From: Acanthornis magna
Lineage: Eukaryota; Chordata; Aves; Passeriformes; Acanthizidae
Direction: 5' to 3'
Assembly (NCBI GenBank): GCA_036785705.1
Contig: JAWUZG010000297.1
Coordinates: 372,001 to 436,000 of the forward strand
Length of the DNA stretch: 64,000 nt
The notes below the pieces were generated by a model. The model made no database searches and had not been told where the DNA came from. It saw nothing but the letters and a program-made list of their open reading frames with translations. Both the position numbers and the translations under genes were made by a program. Below, piece by piece: positions 26,187 through 36,265 of this stretch (positions within the stretch are counted from its first letter, which is position 1; every line of letters begins with the position of its first letter).

Positions 26187-26840
26187 TCAGGGATGGTGTT
26201 TGAATAACAGCATGCCTGAAGTATTGACATTGACATATTGACATTGACTCATTGGAGGCCAAATCTGAGTCGGGGTTAGCAGCTGTGCAGATAACAGGCA
26301 CGGATAAGGGAACCATTGAAATGGCCCCATCTTGATTTGTATCCGCTTTTGTCTTCTAGCTGTTTCAGAAGCACAGGTGTTCTTCACTCTGGAGCAGTGA
26401 ATTGCGGGTCCTCTGGCCGTAACCTCACCTTCAGTGAGGGTCATCGGGACTTGGAACGGTGCTCTGGACTTGGTTGGTAAAGTGCCTGTTTTTCCATGGA
26501 GCACAGCTTCAGTCTCCAGGCAGGAAGAGGTGGGCAGGTGCGTGTGGAGAAGATGACGAATGTGCAGAGTTTCGGCAAAGTGGAACTTCCAAGCTGTTCG
26601 ATACCTTGGCAAGGTAAGCTGCTTTCTCATCTCGCCATTTTTCTTGCCCGAGACTTCACTTGCTATGGCCTGCCACGCAATATTTCCTAAATATTTCCTC
26701 CTGTTGTCTCTCTCCGCCGGGGTTGTACGCGGACTCTCTGGAAGGCTTGAGGCCAGGCCTGAACCTATGTCTTGGATGTTTTTGACCACTTGGAGTCCTC
26801 TGTGTTTTGAGGCTTCCATTGACACGTTCAGCCTTAGCAC
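26187..26840 (-). other. Unrecognised ORF, left-arm version
   Basis: A 217-codon frame reads away from the polypyrimidine tract. The right-arm copy runs to 252 codons because an indel near 26207 changes the C-terminal frame here. I recognise no domain, membrane segment or motif. Presence in both arms is not evidence of coding, because the whole arm is duplicated. It may be a chance frame. Confidence 0.2.
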
Positions 26841-27812
26841 CTTCCTTTCTTTCTCTCTTTCTCTTTTTCTTTCTCACTTTCTTTCTTTCTCTCTCTCTCT
26901 CTTTGTCTCTCTCTCTCTTTTTTCTTTCATTCTTTTCCTCTTTCTTTCTTGCTTTCTTTATCTCTCTCTTTCTCTCTATCTTTCCCTTTCTTTCTTTCTT
27001 TCTTTCTTTCCCTCATTCTCTCTTTCTCTCTTTCAATCTTTATCACTCTCTTAATCTCTCTTTCTATCTTTCTCTCCTTTTTTCTTTCCCTCTTTCTCTC
27101 TTTCTCTCTCTCTCTTTCTTTCTCTCTTCCCCTCTTTCTTTCTTAATTCCTCTCTTTCTCTCTTTCTCTCTATCCTTCTCCCTTTCTTTCTTTCTCTCTC
27201 TCTCTCTTTCATTCTTTCTTTTCCTCCCTTCCTCCCTCCCTTCCTCCCTTCCTCCCTTCCTCCCTTCCTCCTCCCTCCCTCCCTCCCTCCCTCCCTCCCT
27301 CCCTCCCTCCCTCCCTCCCTCCCTCCCTCCCTCCCTCCCTCCCTCCCTCCCTCCCTCCCTCCCTCCCTCCCTCCCTTCCTCCCTCCCTTCCTCCCTTCCT
27401 TCCTTCCTTCCTTCCTTCCTTCCTTCCTTCCTTCCTTCCTTCCTTCCTTCCTTCCTTCCTTCCTTCCTCCCTTCCTGCCTCCCTCCCTCCCTCCCTCCCT
27501 TCCTTCCTTCCTTCCTTCCTTCCTTCCTTCCTTCCTTCCTTCCTTCCTTCCTTCCTTCCGCACCCTCCCTTCCTTCCTTCCTTCCTTCCTTCCTTCCTTC
27601 CTTCCTTCCTTCCTTCCTTCCTTCCTTCCTTCCTTCCTTCCTTCCTTCCTTCCTTCCTTCCTTCCTTCCTTCCTTCCTTCCTTCCTTCCTTCCTTCCTTC
27701 CTTCCTTCCTTCCTTCCTTCCTTCCTTCCTTCCTTCCTTCCTTCCTTCCTTCCTTCCTTCCTTCCTTCCTCTTTCTTTCTCTCTTTCTTTCTCTCTTTCT
27801 TTTCCTCTCTTG
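26841..27812 (+). repeat. Long polypyrimidine tract, left arm
   Basis: About 970 bases are almost pure C/T on the plus strand. The first 380 bases are mixed CTTT/CTCT steps. From about 27224 to 27770 there are long arrays of CCCT (27272-27375) and CCTT (27390 onward, pure from about 27583), with short interruptions such as GCACC near 27560. Homopurine-homopyrimidine mirror repeats of this kind can form triplex (H-) DNA. The right arm has the same tract but only about 127 bp of tetranucleotide array. Very long SLPSFLPS-type and RKEG-type ORFs here are by-products of the repeat. Confidence 0.97.
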
Positions 27813-27829
27813 TTTTCTGCCGTCTCCAC

Positions 27830-29150
27830 ACTTCCCTGAGGCGCCGTGGTGCCACAGGGGAGCCTGGCTTCCAATAACATTCCACGGCGTCAACACAGCC
27901 AGCATCTCCAGGGTGCCTGCCTGTGACACGGTGACAACACCGCCGTGTCACAATGGCCCCTGGCTTGGGCAAGATCCAGGGTGCCAGTTGGCCCTTGGCT
28001 GTGGGAGCGGCTGGCTGGCTGGCTGGGAGCTCCTGCCTGGCCAGAGGCTGGGGGAGAAGCGGCAGGGGCAGGGCGCACACAGTATTGTGGCCCTTTCCTC
28101 GTGTGCCCACGAGGCCCGAGGCTGGCCCTGCCGCAGGCCTGGTGGTACGCAAGGCCCACTGCTGTGAGGCCTTGGCTGTGCAGGTGACAGCGGTGTCCTG
28201 GCGTGGAGCATGGCTGCTCCAGGCCGGGGGGGTGGGGAGTGGGGGCCGCCTGGGGTGGGAAAGCGGCAGGGATGAGCCCTTGGCCTGCACACTGTGCTGC
28301 AGCTGCCCGTGCCGCGGGAGACTGAGTCCCTGTGCGAGCGAGCGAAGGCAGGCAGCCCTCTCCAGCAAACAGCCAGGGCCCTGCCACCCCCTCAGCTCCC
28401 TGCAAAGGCCAGCTTGGGCAGCTTGGAGGCCAAAAGGGCAGTGGCAGGCAGTCTGCCGCTCCGACTTGTGTCTAGAGGTGAGGCAGAAATGTGCCATTTG
28501 GAGGGGGTGGGTGCCCCTTTCCTGCAGTCACAGCCACCCCGGGAGCACAGCCGGAGTTGGGCGGGGCACGGGGGGAGGGAAAGCTGGGGGGGTGGGAAGG
28601 AGCAGGTTGCGCAGCAAAGCCCCGCCCCCGCCAAGAGGGCAGAATCATTGGCAAGTCACTCCTGGAGGCGCTTGAAAGCCCAGGGGGGCGCTTCCCGATG
28701 GAGGGAAGCAGGAGCCCGAGCACTGCCAGGGTGGCAGCACATAGGCTGGTGAGAGAAAGCGTGAGAAAGAAGCGGGCGGCTCTCTGCGGTCCGGCAAAGA
28801 TGCAAACAGAAGAGGCTATGTGGAGAACACATTCTCCACGCACGCTACCTTCTCCGGGAGCTGCAACTGCACGAGTTTTGTAAGACTAAAGCTGGGGCAA
28901 AGTGTTTCTCTCTCTCTCTCGCTCCCTCTCTCTCTGCACATTGTCCCCGTGTCCCGGTGCTGCCAGAACATCGTAGCAGCGAGAAACATCCTTTGGAGAT
29001 GAGCCTGCATGCTGCTATGCCTGCCGGTGCAGTTTGGATGTGAAATGCAGGGTGCACAGCAGCTCCGCGTTCTCCGGCACCTCGCTCCGGCTTCTAGCCG
29101 CCTAAGACGCACCTTCGCCGGCTAGGCGTTCTTAGCTCGCAAAGCACGAG
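27830..29150. other. GC-rich, CpG-containing, G4-prone island, left arm
   Basis: Base composition changes abruptly from AT-rich to strongly GC-rich, with many CpGs, especially 28290-28350 and 28740-29170. The plus strand carries dense G-runs at 28226-28259 and 28563-28596 with short loops, good G-quadruplex candidates. Open frames exist on both strands (240 codons plus at 27953-28675; minus from 28497), as expected where stop codons are rare. None resembles a known protein. It could be a CpG-island promoter or a GC-rich repeat. Confidence 0.7.
28763..29025 (+). repeat. 263-bp direct repeat, copy A, left arm
   Basis: Matches 29148-29410 at a constant offset of 385 bases without indels and with few substitutions. 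It contains an internal dyad (28820-28839, GTGGAGAA / TTCTCCAC) and a CT-rich run. The intervening 122 bp are GC-rich. Confidence 0.93.
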
Positions 29151-29410
29151 AAAGAAGCGGACGGCTCTCTGCGGTCCGGCACAGATGCGAACAGAAGAGG
29201 CTACGTGGAGAATACATTCTCCACGCACGCTACCTTCTCTGGGAGCTGCAACTGCACGAGTTTTGTAAGACTAAAGCTGGGGAAAAGTGTTTCTCTCTCT
29301 CTCTCGCTCCCTCTCTCTCTGCACATTGTCCCCGTGTCCCGGTGCTGCCAGACCTTCGTAGCAGCGAGAAACATCCTTTGGAGATGAGCCTGCATGATGC
29401 TATGCCTGCC
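29148..29410 (+). repeat. 263-bp direct repeat, copy B, left arm
   Basis: Second copy of the unit. The dyad at 29205-29224 is perfect here (GTGGAGAAT, AC loop, ATTCTCCAC). A diverged third copy lies in the spacer at 45808-45988, so the unit is dispersed as well as tandem. Identity unknown. Confidence 0.93.
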
Positions 29411-29881
29411 CCAGGCTTAGCATGGTGTTTTTCTGTGTCTGTGATGTGACTGGTGCCATACACTTGTTGTTGCACTGTGTTTGCATTGTAATCCTCTATT
29501 TACAGGTCTGTTAGAAAAAGCTTTTCAGGCCTTTGTGTTTGTGGTATCGCTGGAGAATACCCGTAGAAGAAAATCTTTGCTATTTCTGCTGCTGTGACCA
29601 CGTCGTAGTGCATTAGTAGAGATATTCTGTAAGAAGGAACCTCAGGCTGTGAGTCTGCCAGTGAAGCAACTTGAGTGGATGCAGGAACCATGGAGCACAT
29701 TGTGGGGCAAGCTGGAAACTTGTACAAGTATTGGGCCCAAACCACAGGAGGCTGAAGACACCACTGGAGTGCTAAAAGACTGTTGTGGATTTTGTGCCAA
29801 CTCCTCAGACACGCTCTGAAGAGCGTCTTCTTATTCATGCTGGATGCCAGGGTGAATGTCTGTTATTTGCGTACAAAGTAG

Positions 29882-30025
29882 CAGCTGAAAAGAACACAGA
29901 GCTTTGAAAAGCAGTTAGTGGAACGAGACAAGGCCATAGAACAGCTGAGGACTGATATGATGTTGCAAAGGCAGGCATTTGTGGCTGCTGCCACCACACT
30001 GCAATCTGAGATCTCAGAAAGTTAG
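29882..30025 (+). pseudogene. Coiled-coil-like coding fragment, exon-like
   Basis: A 47-codon frame ends in TAG and directly follows a possible splice acceptor (AAAGTAG before the first CAG codon). The product is rich in K, E, Q, R and L, including FEKQLVERDKAIEQLRTDMM, with heptad-like hydrophobic spacing, and ends LQSEISES. It reads like the last exon, or a retroposed 3' end, of a coiled-coil protein. I do not recognise the gene. It could be a terminal exon of a multi-exon gene, a transposase-associated protein tail, or a pseudogene. It is duplicated at 52479-52622. Confidence 0.4.
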
Positions 30026-30185
30026 GCCTGTAAGTGAGGTTCTGTCCTAAGTTACAAGTGAAGTTAAATAGAAGTCTTGTTCCTTTGTTAAATGTTTAAG
30101 TTTTAAGTAGAAGTAAAGTGAAAGTGCTGGTAAACTTTTAAGCCATGTTCCTTTTTATCCTTACCTCACTGTCCTTTTGTCACAT

Positions 30186-30190
30186 GCACA

Positions 30191-30234
<44 letters not shown>

Positions 30235-30235
30235 T
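30186..30235. repeat. (CA)n(GA)n compound microsatellite, left arm
   Basis: A CA array runs directly into a GA array. The mirror copy at 52271-52318 is of nearly equal length. Confidence 0.9.
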
Positions 30236-30356
30236 AGTTCCTGGTTCATTTTTCTTTTGATTTCCTGGACTTTATTTGCTTTGTTGTTGCTTGTTTTTCC
30301 TTGGTGTGCCTTAACTGCTCGTTAAGCAACAGTTCATTGAATGTTGTCAATGAACT

Positions 30357-30593
30357 GTGTTGTGCTGTCGCTTGATATTCAGTCTGGTTTTTGCTGATAC
30401 TCCTGCTGATGATTTTGAAAGTGATCTCAAACCCTCAGTTACAACCTTGGATGCAGGAAATTCAAAGAAATTCTTGGTGCTGCAGCCAAATTCTTTTGAG
30501 CAGAATGCACTTGAAATTAATGCACAGGGTACAAATTTGCTCACCTTGGCTGCTCAGGGATGTGGTGCTAAATACCCCGCAGGAAATAATTAA
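30357..30593 (+). other. Unrecognised short ORF
   Basis: A 78-codon frame with balanced amino-acid composition, including DAGNSKKFLVLQPNSFEQNA, more protein-like than most frames here. No family assignment is possible by eye, and both ends are undefined. It may be an exon remnant related to the nearby coiled-coil fragment. The copy in the other arm carries at least one amino-acid change. Confidence 0.2.
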
Positions 30594-30875
30594 CCATGCT
30601 CTGAGCGCCTGGGGTGTGACCTGTGAAATCGTACACAGTGAATGAAAGAAAAAGGGATGGAAACAGCGATTTTTATCGGGAACATCTGTTACTATGAGAA
30701 ATAGACTGATTGAGACTACTCCCCAAGCATGCACAAATGTGATAATGAGCCTTTTAATTAATAAAACAGGAAATCCTCTGGATGAGATAATTGAAAATAT
30801 ACAAGGCTAGGTGACCTTGGGGAGTGGAACGCCCAGAATCGAGATAAGAATCAAGAAAACCTGCCTATTAGCCTT

Positions 30876-31121
30876 TTGATACCACATGGTGGCTACATGC
30901 CAGACTTAAAATTCCAGGAGGAGATGCAGAAATCCAAGCAACTATTAATGATTTGTTACCAGCAAGTCATTTTCTGTTTTGTTTTCAGCCCTGCTCTAGT
31001 AGCAAGTGAATTTGTAGTGTTAAATTCTGTACACCCACAGTATGGAGTGGCCTTACAAGTTGCTGGTTTTAACGTTTATCCAAGCAAAATGGATTATCTA
31101 ATTTGTGATTCAGTCTTCTAG
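30876..31121 (+). other. Unrecognised short ORF
   Basis: An 81-codon frame with ordinary composition, including SPALVASEFVVLNSVHPQYG. It follows the previous fragment on the same strand, which would fit decayed pieces of one gene or element, but no homology is recognised. Mirror copy at 51385-51630. Confidence 0.2.
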
Positions 31122-31570
31122 ACTGGAGATTTCATTCTATGAATTTTCAAAGTATGTGCTGCAAGTCTTGGGGATGACAGAAAGCAAAAAGGTTGTTTGC
31201 AATAGTGTTGGAAAACTGCAGTAAGCAGAACCTCCAGAGCGCAGGCTGGTGTGTGCTGTCTTTGGAGAAGAGCTGTTAGTGAGCGATGGGCAGAGCTAGC
31301 TGATTTCCTTCAAGGGAAAACTGGAGAGCAAAGTAACCAGGTGACCTCGACCTGGGAGATTGTCAAGCCGCGCCACTACAAGTGTATGGTGCCAGTCACA
31401 TCACAGACACAGAAAAACACCATTAAGTTCCCACATACAGCCGGGCACCTGGACTAAATCTTGACCTTCCATATGCCACACACTCACACAGAACAGCATC
31501 TCTCAGTGCAGCTACCTGCTTCACTCTCCTGGTGCAGCCCTGCGCTTAGCTGATTGAGCCCTGCTCTTTT

Positions 31571-31622
31571 CACACACCCATCCACGCACCCACCCACCCA
31601 CACACCCACACCCACACCCACC
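31571..31622. repeat. CCCA/CACA-rich simple repeat, left arm
   Basis: Short C/A-only array on the plus strand. It is followed by two or three imperfect copies of a CTCTCTTGGTGCAGCTATGCG-like unit. The mirror is at 50882-50934. Confidence 0.8.
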
Positions 31623-32859
31623 AGCCTCTCTTGGTGCAGCTATGCGTTTCACTCTCTTGGTGCAACTACGCGCTCCACTGCCCAAGCCCTGTCTGGTCTT
31701 TGCGTCAATTTTTGTGCTCTGGGCATCCCATCATGCTCATTGCCATTAATGTTAATGTTCTGGAGGATGCCTGTGCACAAAAAATCTGAAACACAGTTGT
31801 GATTGGAAAGCAACTTAATCTTCTTAGTTGCTGTAGCCAATAGTACATACCAGCTCCTGGATTCTTGAAAAGCCACTGAGCAGGAGAAAGAGATGGAGCA
31901 TGGTGCTCAGGGGGGAGGGGGAGGTCGGCTGTGCACCTTCAGGGTGTCCCCTGGACCCAAGAGGAATGCTTCATGTCCTCCTCTCCCCCTCCACCCCAGA
32001 ACCCCACCTTATCTGTCCTCCTCCTGGAATGGTGGAATTTTTTCCAGTTACCATGTCATCTCACGCTTGGCCAGAGGGTGAGATGGGGCCACAATGGCTC
32101 GTGATAGCACCTCCATGCTAACAACAGCTCCGTTATGCATTGTACCACTTCCACAGGTTAACTTCCCATCGACTGCCAACACATTCTTTTTCTTTAGGGT
32201 CAAGTTCCAAGCAGTTAAACAAGAAAGTTTTCTTCGTTGTCTTTTCTTCATTATCTCGTGAACGTGCACAACAGCACAGGACCAAATATGGCAGGGCTTT
32301 CGACATGAATTCAGTCCCAGACACAAGCAGTAAGCAGGTCTAGGTTACGGAATGGGCATGAAAGGGAATGCACAGCAAGGATGGTTTAGCAAGGCAAGAC
32401 AAGCGAGGGGTACGCTCATGGATTACTGGCAGATGGAAGCAGCCAGGAAAGACTGATTTGACTGGCCTTGGTCTCACCTGCACCAGCTCTAATCTGCACC
32501 TAAAACACTGGGACTACCTGCTTTCCTTGCAATGCAGAAGAAGTGTCATCTTGGTCCCAGAGCCCAGAAGAGAAATGTGAATTGCCTGTCCAAAATGCCA
32601 TCCATGCAAGAATTGGTGCCAGACAAAAGCTGCCGGGACAGACGGGTCTGGCTTCACATGACCTCCTATGAGCTTCCTCTTACATGCTCCTGAAACACTG
32701 CGGGTATGTGAAGGCCTTGAAGGCTTCCTCAGGGAAGCAGGCAGGGCAAGACAAGTTGAAGAAATGCCCTGAAAAGAGGGGTCTTGAATTCCAGGTGGGG
32801 GAGGGGTGAGCAAGGTCCTGCAAGGCAAGTGAGGGCTTCGAGGGCAACACAAGGCAACT

Positions 32860-32935
32860 GCTGCATTTACAGGGCAAGGCAAGGCAAGGGAGAGGTAGGC
32901 AAGGCAATGAGAGTCCTAGAAGGAGAAGGGAAGGC
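32860..32935. repeat. GGCAA-type short tandem repeat, left arm
   Basis: Repeated GGCAA/GGCAAG words in several short clusters. They create the L/P/C-rich minus-strand ORFs seen here, which I reject as coding. Confidence 0.7.
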
Positions 32936-33725
32936 AAGGCTGGAAGTTTGCAGGGTGTAAAGCGAAGGAAGCTCTCATTTGATTGTGGAGCGAATGGACC
33001 TTTTCTAACTTAAGCACCAAGGTCTGAGCAACCTTTTCCTCCTGGCACATCTGTGCATGCGAGGTGCAGCCAGAAACTTCTCAGTTTAGATTCAGACTGC
33101 AAGCGGGACAGAGAACGTGACAGTGCAAATAGCTGGGAAGGAGAGCGCGTGGCATTGGCACGTTTTGACAGAAGCACTCGTCTGTGCGAGAAGGAGATGG
33201 ACGTATGGGACTCTGGCAATGTGACAATACACTCAGCTGAGAAGCAAAGTGCAGAGCCTCAGTGCGTGCTCTGGAGAGGAAATGCTGCAAGGAAAGGGCA
33301 AGGGGGCGGGTCAGAGAAAGTGTTCTCTCGTGGCCCATTGAGCTGTTTGCAGTGGAACTGCTCTTCACTTTAAGGACTCTGCCATCCTGAGAGCCTGTGC
33401 TCACGTGTAGCTGAGAAGCGAAGTGAGAATCACCCGTATGTCTGGCAGAGTTTGTAAGCTGCAAGGGGAAACCAGGCCTGGCTCTTGGCTGTGGCACTTG
33501 TTGCAAGGAAGCAGCTGCTGGATGTTTTAAGCTTTTTGGGATCTGTGAGAGTGAAAAACTACGCTGCTACCTAATGAAACGAATGATTGTTGACCATCTG
33601 GCAGATTCTAATTACATAAAGCAGGATGCGGACTTTCCCCCTTTCACCCCAGTAGTTTTGCCTTTTCATTGAGCAATCTTTTTGGAGGATACTGTGAGAT
33701 GCCTTGCCTTGAAAACTGGAAGTAC

Positions 33726-33820
33726 CCTTGTGTCCATGATACTCTCAGGGCTCAAGGCCCCACTGAACTCCCCAGTTTACAGACACGCAAGGAAAGCCCA
33801 CTGACAGTGCAGTCCTCCTG
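33726..33820 (+). repeat. Diverged inverted homology inside left arm boundary
   Basis: About 95 bp match 48252-48347 in reverse complement at roughly 86% (about 13 mismatches), directly inside the point where near-identity ends. It shares GATACTCTCAGGGCTCAA and CAAGGAAAGCCCACTGA. This is older inverted homology that was not homogenised with the arms. Confidence 0.85.
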
Positions 33821-34172
33821 CACTTCAGCTTCAACAAGCTTCAGTTTGTTTCCCCCCTAAACCTCTAATAATCACTGGCTGTCCTTCAAATCTCTTCGCA
33901 TTGCCATCAATTCAAGAGCCCTCCACTCTGCTGTCATTTACAGTTTTTACAGTTTGTGAGGACCGGTTTTTGCAAAATATCTGAAGCTCCGCATGAGGTT
34001 GCCAGTCCTTTTGCGCTGCATCACTTGTCCTTGTGATGAGTTGTCTTGGGGATGAGTTGTCTTTGGGACTACATGGTGGTAGCACTAAAAGGGAGAGAGG
34101 GAGAGAGAGGGAAGGAAAAGAAGCGAAGGAAACAAGGCAGAAAAAATTTTATGTTTATGAATCAATGTGAAG

Positions 34173-36105
34173 TTAGATTTCAGAATTTGGTGTGAAGCAA
34201 CTGAAGCTGAGCAAAAAAAAAAAAAAGAAGTTACATTGTGTGATTTCAGTAAAATTACCAACACAAAAATTCATGTGATTACTGGTATAAGCTACTACAT
34301 TTTCTACTCTGGTATTATTACAAACAGTTTTTAAACATAGACAACCTTTGCCAATATAGATTATGACAGTTTTAGGGTTAACTTCAGGATGAACTTCAAA
34401 GTGGCAAACTTTTTGGTCAGTGTCTAAACAAAAATCATGGTTACTTTCCCAGATGGTGTTGCTTTCACAAACAATTCCTAGTTGCTCCCACACAATGCAG
34501 GATTCCAGGTCCACTGTTTGCCATCAATCATTCACCTTTTGGGCCCATGCTCTATGCTGGAAAGGATAGAATATAGTCCCATTGTGGTTCACTGTGGCCT
34601 AATGTGAAAACAGGATAAAGACAGGAAGTATTGTGAATGGTTGACACATAAGCCGTGACAGTGTTATTAACAGGATCATAGGTAAAATTTACCAACTTCT
34701 ACCAGGATTGGAGGTTCTTTTCAAAATTGTTAGCATTATCCTAAATGATTTTTCAGGTTTTTGTTAAATGCTGTTGCATTTTTGCTAAATCAAAAGTTGT
34801 AGCAGCTAATTTGTTGAATAATACCTCTGAATCAATGCTATTTAGAACCTCCAATCCAGTTGCCAAAACACCAGTTAGGTCTCTCGATATTGGCCTCCAG
34901 GAAGATCTACGTAACTAGCTGGTCCATCCTTCACAGGAAGTGCATAAAAAGGGAGAACAGGCAGGTTGAATTTCTGAGCTATTATTTTGCATCAGCAATT
35001 CAACCTTTCTGAGAGGCCATTCTGGTTTAATTAACATTTGTTGTTGGCCAGTGTTTCCAATTACAAAAGGTCCAACCTCATAAATCCTTGGTTGAAGTGT
35101 TAGTTTGGGAGGAATTGTAGGTATCAAATTTCTATTATGAATTTTTTTTTTAATATCTGGTGTTATTTTCTTTACACATGACCTTATGGGAGAATTTTAC
35201 TGTGTGAAAAGTAACCAACAGTTCAAATTTTGGGTTCTGCACGGTAGGATAGGGCCATGTGGTCCCATAGCATAGCTGTTTGCTGGTTCAACAATGGATT
35301 CAGTCATTACTTGGCATTTGATATGAATGTCGTCACCTTGAGTAACGACAGACAAAAAGAGAAGCTGTTTTCTCACTGTTTAAAACAAGGGAAATTTCTC
35401 TGCCTTGGTGTGTAAGTATTGCAACAAGCCTTGGTTTGGTTACCACATTCATTTTGAATTTCTGAGTTCAACCTAATCATGTTGGTTGGGGTTTTGGGTC
35501 AGGTCTCCAATTGCACACCACAGAGAAAAAATTAACTTAGTAAAATTGAACCAGCAATCGCTTTGATTTTTTTTTTTTTTTACAAGATTTGGTAACCTTT
35601 ACATTAATGTCACTCAGGTTCTCAGAAGTATTGTTGCCAGTAAATTTCTGGCGGCAACACAAGATCAAAGTATCTTGTCTAATACATTTCTAATCCTTAG
35701 TAGGATATACTTCTTCCAAAATGCCAGGGTGAATTTTGGATGTCATATTGAAATGTAAAAATTGCCAAAAACTGTAATAGAAGAGGACTTTCCATATTGA
35801 AAACCAGATTCCACTTTTCTGCATCCCACTTGATTTTTTTCATCAGTGATACCAGCTGGGGTTCTAACTGACTCATTTTTATCCCAGACCCACTCAGCTG
35901 AATGGTAAACTTTGTTATCATGCATTATGACTACAGCCAAATTTGGATGGCTGTCTTTGGGATAGTTTCTGAAAGAGCTAGAATATCCTATGAGGGTTGG
36001 AGACCAAGGCCATTCAGTTTTATTTTGGTTACAGGTAGGAGCTGTAATGCAGAAAAGTACGACTAACTTAAAATTTTGTAGGCCATTTTCAGATTTGAGT
36101 CTTCA
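34173..36105 (-). pseudogene. env: ERV env pseudogene
   Basis: Retroviral envelope protein remnant. The reading frame opens near 36105 with a hydrophobic signal-like stretch (KLVVLFCITAPTC) and runs about 120 codons to 35743, with N-glycosylation sequons NKT and NES. After frameshifts and stops, further pieces follow: 35127-34915, with an NNS sequon and a Cys pair near CSPFLCTSC; a transmembrane-subunit-like helix region around 34860-34800; and a Cys-rich ectodomain piece at 34514-34173 (WESNHDFCLDTDQKVCHFEV). Order and strand match the gag and pol remnants upstream. Many stops and frameshifts make it non-functional. No clear membrane anchor or 3' LTR follows. Assignment rests on these features and on position. 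Confidence 0.65.
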
Positions 36106-36265
36106 ATTCTTATTCCTTTCTTCTATAGAAATTCTTATCGTCCCATGGGGTTCTTCTGCAAAAACAAAATTTAAAAACTTGCCCTTTTTTAGGCAAAAAG
36201 GAATTAAAATGATGGAACAATCCAGGGGGTATTAATCCTATGTTCCTTTCTTGGGGTATTGGTGG

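Larger units (their letters stand above)
24006..26840. other. Arm DNA between CR1 and polypyrimidine tract
   Basis: Mostly AT-rich and unassigned. A 43-bp hairpin (24110-24152) has 16-bp arms with one mismatch. The last 650 bp (26187-26840) carry a 217-codon minus-strand frame, discussed with its longer right-arm counterpart. Confidence 0.5.
18107..33723 (+). repeat. Left arm of giant inverted repeat (palindrome)
   Basis: The whole interval is matched in reverse complement by 48783-64000. Anchors checked base by base: 18107 pairs with 64000, 22471 with 59621, 23861 with 58231, 28763 with 53741 and 33723 with 48783. The arms differ by scattered substitutions (for example 18186 versus 63921, and 20403), a 2-bp indel near 18783, an 8-bp-scale difference near 26207, and large microsatellite length differences. 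The left arm is 399 bp longer, mostly because the tetranucleotide tract at 27224-27770 is far shorter in the other arm. Near-identity of repeats, LTR and unique DNA alike points to recent duplication or continuing gene conversion. The true outer end may lie upstream of 18107. Confidence 0.95.
29411..33723. other. Inner 4.3 kb of left arm, mixed repeats and possible gene remnants
   Basis: No intact gene. It contains a 44-bp inverted repeat pair (29422-29465 with 31380-31423, 42 of 44 matching), a coiled-coil-like coding fragment (29882-30025), short protein-like frames (30357-30593 and 30876-31121), CA/GA and CCCA microsatellites, GGCAA-type repeats near 32860-32935, and a CpG-containing segment at 33010-33500. 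A 112-codon minus-strand frame at 29500-29838 is unrecognised. Confidence 0.5.

Noticed and set aside
26807..27877. 356-codon S/L/P/F-rich ORF and opposing R/K/E/G-rich ORFs up to 477 codons
   Set aside because: They are translations of a C/T tetranucleotide microsatellite, open on both strands. Their lengths change with array length between the two arms.
27953..28675. 240-codon plus ORF and overlapping minus ORFs in the GC-rich island
   Set aside because: Stop codons are rare in GC-rich DNA, several frames are open on both strands at once, and no domain is recognised.
31571..32940. CRISPR-like or minisatellite array
   Set aside because: Short irregular C/A and GGCAA repeats without regular spacers. 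CRISPR arrays do not occur in a vertebrate nuclear context like this.
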